Assembly: GCA_045105075.1 (NCBI GenBank) | Contig: JBGCDD010000084.1 | Location: 1 to 12,508 of the forward strand | Direction of reading: 5' to 3' | DNA length: 12,508 nt | Origin: JBGCDD01 sp045105075 | GTDB taxonomy: Bacteria; Pseudomonadota; Alphaproteobacteria; Rhodobacterales; Rhodobacteraceae | In this document: piece after piece, positions 6,964 through 12,508 of the stretch | Numbering within the stretch: the first letter of the stretch is position 1 | How the letters are laid out: every line of letters starts with the position of its first letter | Made by a program: the position numbers and the translations under genes | The notes under the pieces: generated by a model | Databases searched by the model: none | What the model saw: the letters and a program-made list of their open reading frames with translations, nothing else | Told to the model about the DNA's origin: nothing

Positions 6964-7998
6964 ATGCTTGCTGCATTCCCCCGGCTGCGCGCGGTGATTT
7001 TGCGTGTGGCTCAGGCCATCCCGGTTGTCATCGGCGTTGTGATCATCAGCTTTTTGCTGACGCGCGCTTTGCCTGGCGATCCGGCGGTCTATTTTGCCGG
7101 GGTTGCGGCGGATGAGGCGTCAATTGAACAGACCCGTGTTGCCATGGGTCTGGACAAACCTCTGATACAGCAATTCTTCTTTTACGTCGGCGATCTGTTG
7201 CAAGGCGATCTGGGGCAGTCCCTCTCAAGCGGCAGGTCGGTCGCCGAGGATTTGGCCAAACGTTTGCCCGCGTCCCTCGAGCTGACACTGACCGCGTTGT
7301 TGCTGGCGATTGGAATTGCTGTTCCCCTTGGTGTGTTGGCGGCAACGCGTCCGGGCACTTGGGTCGATCATTTGTGCCGTATCATCGTCACCGCAGGCGT
7401 GTCACTGCCCACATTTTTCACCGGCATTTTGTTGATTTACATCTTTTATTATCTGCTCGGCATTGCTCCGTCGCCTTTGGGGCGGCTGGATTTCATCTAC
7501 CTTGATCCCGACCACGTCACCGGGTTCTATTTGATAGACGCAGCCCTTATGGGCGACTGGGAAACCTGGCGAGGTGCGGCCAAACAACTGATCCTGCCCG
7601 CGAGCACATTGGCTCTGTTCACACTCGCCCCGGTGGCGCGGATGACCCGGGCGTCGATGCTGACGGCCTTGTCATCCGATTTCATTCGCACCGCGCGCGC
7701 TGCTGGACTGGCGAACCGAACGATCCTCTATCGCTATGCCTTTCGCAACGCATTGCTGCCGGTGGTGACCACGCTTGGCATGGTGTTTTCCTTTGCATTG
7801 GGCGCCAACGTGCTGGTCGAAAAGGTGTTCGCCTGGCCTGGCATTGGCTCATATGCCGTGGAGGCACTTGTGGTCTCTGATTACGCAGCTGTGCAAGGGT
7901 TCGTCTTGGCAATGGCGTTGCTGTTTGTGGCACTGAACCTGGTCATCGACCTGCTTTACACTGCGATAGACCCACGGATCGGATTTTCTTCCAAATGA
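6964..7998 (+). CDS. DppB-like ABC transporter permease
   Basis: Inner-membrane permease of 344 residues, the DppB/OppB-type partner of the importer. The N-terminal helix (about 12-34) leads into RALPGDPA and the family's periplasmic region with MGLDKPLIQQF (61-71) and GDLGQSL (81-87). The remaining helices lie at about 104-127, 138-165, 208-225, 268-286 and 309-333. The cytoplasmic coupling loop DFIRTARAAGL (239-249) contacts the ATPase, and the C-terminus carries the usual DPRI (336-339). The ATG is 2 bases after the stop of the binding-protein gene with no clear ribosome site, so translation is probably coupled. The gene ends in an ATGA overlap with the next permease. Confidence 0.94.
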   Translation: MLAAFPRLRAVILRVAQAIPVVIGVVIISFLLTRALPGDPAVYFAGVAADEASIEQTRVAMGLDKPLIQQFFFYVGDLLQGDLGQSLSSGRSVAEDLAKRLPASLELTLTALLLAIGIAVPLGVLAATRPGTWVDHLCRIIVTAGVSLPTFFTGILLIYIFYYLLGIAPSPLGRLDFIYLDPDHVTGFYLIDAALMGDWETWRGAAKQLILPASTLALFTLAPVARMTRASMLTALSSDFIRTARAAGLANRTILYRYAFRNALLPVVTTLGMVFSFALGANVLVEKVFAWPGIGSYAVEALVVSDYAAVQGFVLAMALLFVALNLVIDLLYTAIDPRIGFSSK

Positions 7999-8873
7999 CT
8001 GAAATACCCCATGAACCTGCCGCCAAGGCGCAGGGTCGTTTTGATCACATTCTGTATGTCCTTCGGGCCAACCCAGTCACCCTGATCGCGTTTTGCATGT
8101 TTGCCTTGCTGATCCTGTCAGCCGTTTTTGGCCCTGCTATCGTCCCGTACGACCCACTTGCGACCAACGCCTCAAACGCGCTGCAGGCTCCGTCAGCGGC
8201 GCATTGGTTTGGCACCGATCAGGTCGGGCGCGATGTGTTCAGCCGGGTGATCGTGGCAACCCGGCTTGATCTGTCGATCTCCGTGGCGGCGGTGGCCTTG
8301 TCCTTTGTGGTTGGTTCAATTCTGGGCTGCATCGCGGGTTATTGGGGCGGCTGGCCCGATATAATCCTGAACAGGTTCCTTGATACGATCATGGCCTTTC
8401 CGCTGTTTGTGCTGGCCATGGGCATTGTCGCCGCCTTGGGCAACACGATTGAGAACATCATTTACGCCACCGCCATCATCAACATGCCGTTTTACGCGCG
8501 CCTTGTGCGGGCCGAGGTCAACATCCGCCGCGACGCAGGCTTTGCCCGCGCGGCGAAACTGGCGGGCAACTCTGATGTGCGCGTGCTGGCGATGCATATC
8601 TTTCCAAACGCGTTGCCGCCGATGATGGTGCAGGTGTCGCTCAACCTTGGGTGGGCCATTTTGAATGCTGCCGGATTGTCTTTTATCGGGTTGGGCGTCA
8701 GCCCGCCCACAGCGGAATGGGGGATCATGGTGGCAGAGGGCGCGAACTTTATCGTGTCGGGTGAATGGTGGTTGGCGGTTTTCCCCGGTCTGTGGCTGAT
8801 GATCGCAGTCTTTACCTTTAACTTAATGGGGGACGGGCTGCGCGATATCGTTGATCCGCGCAAACGCACATGA
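7995..8873 (+). CDS. DppC-like ABC transporter permease
   Basis: Inner-membrane permease of 292 residues, the DppC/OppC-type partner. Seen in the sequence: an N-terminal cytoplasmic stretch and first helix (about 27-50); the conserved family motif HWFGTDQVGRDVFSR (70-84); a coupling loop near 182-205 containing GFARAAKLAGNS; LSFIGLGVSPPTAEWG (228-243); and a C-terminal DGLRDIVDPR (280-289). Start and stop codons of neighbouring genes overlap as ATGA at both ends (7995-7998 and 8870-8873), showing a tightly coupled transport operon. No independent ribosome site is evident. Confidence 0.94.
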   Translation: MTEIPHEPAAKAQGRFDHILYVLRANPVTLIAFCMFALLILSAVFGPAIVPYDPLATNASNALQAPSAAHWFGTDQVGRDVFSRVIVATRLDLSISVAAVALSFVVGSILGCIAGYWGGWPDIILNRFLDTIMAFPLFVLAMGIVAALGNTIENIIYATAIINMPFYARLVRAEVNIRRDAGFARAAKLAGNSDVRVLAMHIFPNALPPMMVQVSLNLGWAILNAAGLSFIGLGVSPPTAEWGIMVAEGANFIVSGEWWLAVFPGLWLMIAVFTFNLMGDGLRDIVDPRKRT

Positions 8874-10510
8874 GCAATATGTTGTCGGTCAAAGAGCTTG
8901 CGGTTTCCTTTCAGACCCGCCGGGGTCAGGTGGACGCCGTGCGAGGCATCAGCTTTGACGTGGCCAAGGGTGAAATTTTGGGGGTCGTTGGCGAAAGTGG
9001 CTCTGGCAAGTCCGTCACCTCCTATGCGCTGATGCGCATTCTTGACGCAGGCGGGAGGATCAAAGCCGGCGAGGCGACATATTCAGGCACAGACCTGCGC
9101 CGTGCGGCAGAGCGTGACATGCGCGACATCCGGGGGCGCGAGATTTCGATGATTTTCCAGAACCCGCGTGCGGCGCTTAACCCGATCCGCAAGGTCGGCC
9201 ACCAGATCGAAGATGTGCTGCGCCACCATGCCCGCGCGACCCGTTACGATGCGCGGGCCAAAGCGATTGCGGCCCTTGAAGCGGTCAAGATCAACGATGC
9301 CGAGGCGCGCTATAATGCCTATCCGTTTGAGCTGTCGGGGGGCATGTGCCAGCGTGTTGTCTGTGCCATTGCCCTTGCCTGTGATCCACGCCTGCTGATC
9401 GCCGATGAACCGACGACTGGGTTGGACATCACGACCCAGAAGGCAGTTATGGACCTTGTGCGCGACCTGATCCGCGAACGGAAAATGAGCAGTATCCTGA
9501 TCACCCATGACCTTGGGCTGGCCGCGCAATACTGTGATCGGATTTTGGTGATGAAGGACGGTGTGATTGTCGAGCAGGGTGACCCGGTTCAAATCTTCAG
9601 CGATCCACAGCATCCCTACAGCCGCAAGCTGGTGGATGCCACACCGCGCGCGGGCGAAACCGTACGAAGCCTGCTGCCACCTCAAGATCGTCGGCCCGAC
9701 ATAGACCCTATCGTCAGCGACAAGCCTTTGGTCGAAGTGCGCAATCTGACCAAAACCTATGCTGGTAAATCCGGCCCGGTGTATGCGGTGAAAGGCATTT
9801 CGTTCAGGATCAACCAAGGGCAATGTGTCGGGCTGGTCGGTGAAAGCGGCTGCGGGAAGTCCACCACCTCGGAAATCCTTGTGCGGTTGATGGATGCGAC
9901 GGATGGCGAAATAGTTTTTGATGGGGCTGACATTGCACAAGTATCAGCGCGCCATTTTGCAAAAGACCCCAGACGCGCCGACATTCAGATGGTGTTTCAA
10001 GATGCCACCGACAGCCTGAACCCACGCCATACCGCCCGCCAGACCATTACCGAACCGATGCGCCGATTGGGCCGTCTGCGCGGCGCTCAGCTGACAGCGC
10101 GGATCGAAGAACTGGCGGATCTGGTCGGATTGCCTCACGCGTTGCTCGACCGCTTCCCGCATCAGCTGTCGGGCGGGCAAAAGGCGCGGGTTGGCATCGC
10201 ACGGGCCATTGCGCTTGACCCGAAGTTCCTGATCCTTGATGAACCGACGGCGGCGCTGGACGTGTCGATTCAGGCGGTTGTTTTGAACCTGCTGAATGAT
10301 TTGCGCGGCAAGTTGGGGCTCAGTTACCTTTTCGTCAGTCACGACCTGCATGTGGTGCGGTTGCTTTGCGATCATGTCATTGTCATGAAAGACGGCGAAA
10401 TCGTTGAACAAGGTGCGGCAAAAGACGTGATGACCCACCCCAAAAGTGACTACACCAGATCATTGCTTGCCGCAGCACCGATGCCCCCACAGCGCCGATC
10501 GGCACATTGA
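8870..10510 (+). CDS. Double-domain ABC transporter ATPase (DppD-DppF fusion type)
   Basis: Cytoplasmic ATPase of 546 residues that powers the dipeptide-type importer. Two complete nucleotide-binding domains lie in tandem. Domain 1 has Walker A GESGSGKS (41-48), Q-loop IFQN (95-98), signature LSGGM (155-159), Walker B LLIADEP (175-181) and H-loop THD (212-214). Domain 2 has GESGCGKS (324-331), VFQD (375-378), LSGGQ (433-437), FLILDEP (453-459) and SHD (490-492). The linker contains HPYSRKLVDATP (248-259), the solute-specific DppD/OppD-type extension, so this is a DppD-DppF fusion, a common form in proteobacteria, and not the fused ATPase of BMP importers. All catalytic motifs look intact. The start ATG overlaps the preceding TGA; a second in-frame ATG is three codons in. 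Confidence 0.95.
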   Translation: MSNMLSVKELAVSFQTRRGQVDAVRGISFDVAKGEILGVVGESGSGKSVTSYALMRILDAGGRIKAGEATYSGTDLRRAAERDMRDIRGREISMIFQNPRAALNPIRKVGHQIEDVLRHHARATRYDARAKAIAALEAVKINDAEARYNAYPFELSGGMCQRVVCAIALACDPRLLIADEPTTGLDITTQKAVMDLVRDLIRERKMSSILITHDLGLAAQYCDRILVMKDGVIVEQGDPVQIFSDPQHPYSRKLVDATPRAGETVRSLLPPQDRRPDIDPIVSDKPLVEVRNLTKTYAGKSGPVYAVKGISFRINQGQCVGLVGESGCGKSTTSEILVRLMDATDGEIVFDGADIAQVSARHFAKDPRRADIQMVFQDATDSLNPRHTARQTITEPMRRLGRLRGAQLTARIEELADLVGLPHALLDRFPHQLSGGQKARVGIARAIALDPKFLILDEPTAALDVSIQAVVLNLLNDLRGKLGLSYLFVSHDLHVVRLLCDHVIVMKDGEIVEQGAAKDVMTHPKSDYTRSLLAAAPMPPQRRSAH

Positions 10511-10524
10511 AATACCCAAGACCC

Positions 10525-10528
10525 GGAG
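10525..10528 (+). promoter_or_regulatory. Ribosome binding site of the allophanate hydrolase gene
   Basis: GGAG, 7 bases before the ATG at 10536. It selects this ATG over an in-frame ATG at 10446 that lies inside the ATPase gene. Confidence 0.75.
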
Positions 10529-10535
10529 AACCCTG

Positions 10536-12341
10536 ATGCTCAGCAATTTGCCCTTTACCTTGACCGCCTTGCGCCAAGCCTATGCCGCGGGCACCAGCCC
10601 AGTCGAGGTGGTTGACGAGATTTTCACGCGGTTGGCTTCGGTGAATGACCCTGGCATTTTCATCCACCTGCGCAGCCGCGACGACTTGCGGGCAGAAGCC
10701 GAAGCGCTGGGTGCTTTTGATCCGTCTCAGCCGCTTTGGGGCATTCCTTTCGCGGCCAAAGACAATATTGATGTCGCAGGCATTGAGACAACGGCGGCCT
10801 GTCCTGCCTATGCCTATACGCCAGAGGCGGATGCCTTTGTGATTGCCAACCTGCGCGCAGCAGGGGCTTTGATGATCGGCAAAACCAACCTTGATCAATT
10901 TGCCACCGGTCTTGTGGGCGTGCGCACGCCCTATGGCGCACCGCTGAATTCCGTTGACCCCGAGATCGTGCCGGGCGGGTCGTCGGGCGGGTCGGGTGTG
11001 ATTGTTGGGCATGGGATTGCGACGTTTTCACTTGGAACAGACACGGCCGGGTCGGGCAGGGTGCCTGCGGCCCTGAACAACATCGTCGGTCTCAAACCAA
11101 CTTTGGGTGCCTTATCCGCCAGTGGCGTCGTGCCCGCCTGCCGCTCCATCGAGACGGTGTCGATTTTTGCGCTGACAGTAGATGACGCCTATGATGCCTT
11201 CGCCGTCGCGCGTGGGTTTGACCCCACGGATGCCTATTCCAAACCGCTGGTGCACGCGCCAATGGTGACACCTGTCAAGCCGCTTCGGGTGGGCGTTCCG
11301 GATGCGGCAAGCATCGAGTTTTGCGGCGACGCAGTTCAACAGGCCGCATTTGACCGGGATGTGGCCCTGTTAAAGGCCGCCGGCGCCGAGATCGTCTATA
11401 TCGATTTTGAGCCACTCTATGCGGTGGCGCGTATGCTCTATGAAGGGGCATGGGTGGCCGAACGCTATACCGTGATCGATGAGCTTTTGGCCAGTGACCC
11501 CGATGCGATTCATCCTGTCACGCGCCAGATCGTCATGCACGCTGAAACCATGTCAGCGGCGGATGCGTTTCGAGGCATGTACCGTTTGGCGGACCTGAAG
11601 CGTGCAACCGAACCGATGCTGGCAGACCTTGATATGCTCTGCGTGCCAACCATTCCGACCTTTTACTCCGTGGCTGATCTTGAGGCGGATCCGGTCACGC
11701 CAAATTCCAACAACGGCACCTATACGAACTTTGTGAACCTGTTGGATATGTGCGGCATTGCGGTGCCAACTGCCCCGCGCAGTGATGGCAGGCCGGGCAG
11801 TGTGACCTTGCTGGCACGTGCCGGACAGGACGCGCTGGTGGCCGCAGTCGCGCGCGGGTTCGAGGCGGGTTGTGTGCGCAATATGGGTGCCACGACACAT
11901 CCAATTCCCGCGCCCGTTGCCCTGCCAGAAGCGGCTTCGGAGTCCATCGAATTGGCTGTCTGCGGCGCGCATATGACGGATCTGCCTTTGAACTGGCAAC
12001 TGACCGAGCTGGGAGCAACCTTTGTGCGCAAAGCGCAGACCACGCCAGATTACAAGTTCTACGCTTTGGCCGGTGGCCCACCCGCGCGCCCCGGTTTGGT
12101 CCGCTCGGACGGGGCGGGCAACGGTGCGATCGCGGTCGAGGTCTGGTCTTTGCCAAAGACGCAGTTCGGCACGTTTATGGCAGGCATTCCTGCGCCTTTG
12201 GGCATTGGTACGGTGTCATTGGCGGATGGCACTTGGGTGAAGGGGTTCATCTGCGAAGCAAGCGGTGCCAACGGGGCCACTGACATCACCGCGCTTGGCG
12301 ACTGGCGGACTTATCTTGCCCAGGACACTGTTCCGGCATGA
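10536..12341 (+). CDS. atzF: Allophanate hydrolase (amidase signature family)
   Basis: Hydrolyses allophanate (urea-1-carboxylate), releasing ammonia and CO2; the last step of cyanuric acid, biuret, guanidine and ATP-dependent urea breakdown. From the ATG at 10536 the protein has 601 residues, close to the 605 of Pseudomonas AtzF. The Ser-cisSer-Lys triad is visible as Lys75 (AAKDNIDV), Ser149 (PGGSSGGSG) and Ser173 (DTAGSGR); each is offset by 16 from AtzF Lys91, Ser165 and Ser189 as I recall them. Tyr302 and Arg310 in YEGAWVAER match the substrate-contact pair described for allophanate hydrolases. TYTNFVNLLDMCGIAVP (396-412) is typical of the family. The C-terminal domain (about 470-601, with PAPLGIGTV and VKGFICE) separates it from generic amidases. 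It is the fifth gene of the ABC operon; its TGA overlaps the ATG of the RidA-family gene. No biotin-dependent urea carboxylase is adjacent. Confidence 0.95.
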   Translation: MLSNLPFTLTALRQAYAAGTSPVEVVDEIFTRLASVNDPGIFIHLRSRDDLRAEAEALGAFDPSQPLWGIPFAAKDNIDVAGIETTAACPAYAYTPEADAFVIANLRAAGALMIGKTNLDQFATGLVGVRTPYGAPLNSVDPEIVPGGSSGGSGVIVGHGIATFSLGTDTAGSGRVPAALNNIVGLKPTLGALSASGVVPACRSIETVSIFALTVDDAYDAFAVARGFDPTDAYSKPLVHAPMVTPVKPLRVGVPDAASIEFCGDAVQQAAFDRDVALLKAAGAEIVYIDFEPLYAVARMLYEGAWVAERYTVIDELLASDPDAIHPVTRQIVMHAETMSAADAFRGMYRLADLKRATEPMLADLDMLCVPTIPTFYSVADLEADPVTPNSNNGTYTNFVNLLDMCGIAVPTAPRSDGRPGSVTLLARAGQDALVAAVARGFEAGCVRNMGATTHPIPAPVALPEAASESIELAVCGAHMTDLPLNWQLTELGATFVRKAQTTPDYKFYALAGGPPARPGLVRSDGAGNGAIAVEVWSLPKTQFGTFMAGIPAPLGIGTVSLADGTWVKGFICEASGANGATDITALGDWRTYLAQDTVPA

Positions 12342-12508
12342 CATCGCGCGTGGAACAACGGCTGAGTGATCTGGGTCTTGAACTGCCCCCCGACTGGACC
12401 CCGCGCGGGCAGTTCCTTGCGTTTCGCAAAGAGGGACCGGTCGTCTATCTGTCTGGGCAAATCTGCGAATGGGCCGGCAAAGTCACCCATACGGGTCCCG
12501 TAGAAGAT
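12338..12508 (+). CDS. RidA/YjgF-family protein, C-terminus cut by window edge
   Basis: The first 57 codons are visible. The N-terminus VEQRLSDLGLELPP and the following VYLSGQICEWAGKVTHTG are characteristic of the YjgF/YER057c/UK114 (RidA) family subgroup that begins with a long N-terminal helix. Family members deaminate reactive enamine/imine intermediates or assist amide-bond hydrolysis in nitrogen pathways, for example RutC in pyrimidine breakdown. The catalytic arginine expected near the C-terminus lies beyond the window, so activity cannot be judged. The ATG overlaps the atzF stop (ATGA), so the gene is translationally coupled to atzF and probably acts in the same pathway; its role there is inferred from position only. 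About 95-100 residues should lie to the right. Confidence 0.88.
   Translation, partial: MTSRVEQRLSDLGLELPPDWTPRGQFLAFRKEGPVVYLSGQICEWAGKVTHTGPVED

Noticed and set aside
10446..10535. In-frame ATG 90 bases upstream of the allophanate hydrolase start, giving a 631-residue protein
   Set aside because: It lies inside the ATPase gene, the extra 30 residues have no family counterpart, and a GGAG site lies 7 bases before the ATG at 10536, which gives the family's usual length.
10536..12341. AtzE-like carboxybiuret hydrolase or glutamyl-tRNA amidotransferase GatA
   Set aside because: The full C-terminal domain with PAPLGIGTV and VKGFICE is specific to allophanate hydrolase, and the length of 601 residues exceeds that of AtzE and GatA.

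Overview
The window looks like part of an alphaproteobacterial chromosome or large plasmid, most likely from the marine Rhodobacterales/Roseobacter group. This is inferred from the GC-rich coding sequence, the tight ATGA and TGATG gene overlaps, the Tat-type signal peptides on substrate-binding proteins and the protein families present. No rRNA, tRNA, mobile element, CRISPR array or broken gene was seen. Nearly every base is coding; the two longest non-coding stretches are 172 and 131 bases, and both carry regulatory sites.

Layout. Left part, minus strand, read from about 4147 down to 1: a BMP-family (purine/nucleoside-type) periplasmic binding protein, two YufP/YufQ-type permeases, and a formamidase (amiF) cut by the left edge. 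Centre, minus strand, 4320-5222: a LysR-family regulator with a TTG start. Right part, plus strand, 5354 to the right edge: a dipeptide/oligopeptide-type ABC importer (Tat-dependent binding protein, two permeases, one double-domain ATPase), then allophanate hydrolase (atzF) and the start of a RidA-family gene that runs off the window.

How the genes may work together. Both operons pair a small-molecule importer with an enzyme that releases ammonia: formamidase makes formate and ammonia from formamide, and allophanate hydrolase makes ammonia and CO2 from allophanate. The window therefore reads as a nitrogen-scavenging island for purine-like, ureide-like or biuret-like compounds. No gene that makes allophanate (urea carboxylase, biuret hydrolase, carboxyguanidine deiminase) lies in the window, so the substrate is not fixed by what is visible.

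The most notable observation is regulatory. Upstream of each of the two operons there is a pair of 13-base T-N11-A sites of the form TGC-N7-GCA (one of the four has a single mismatch). The start-to-start spacing is exactly 22 bases in both pairs, and in both the more symmetric site lies further from the regulated operon. This is the classic recognition-site/activation-site layout of LysR regulators, and it suggests that the central LysR protein controls both operons as one regulon.
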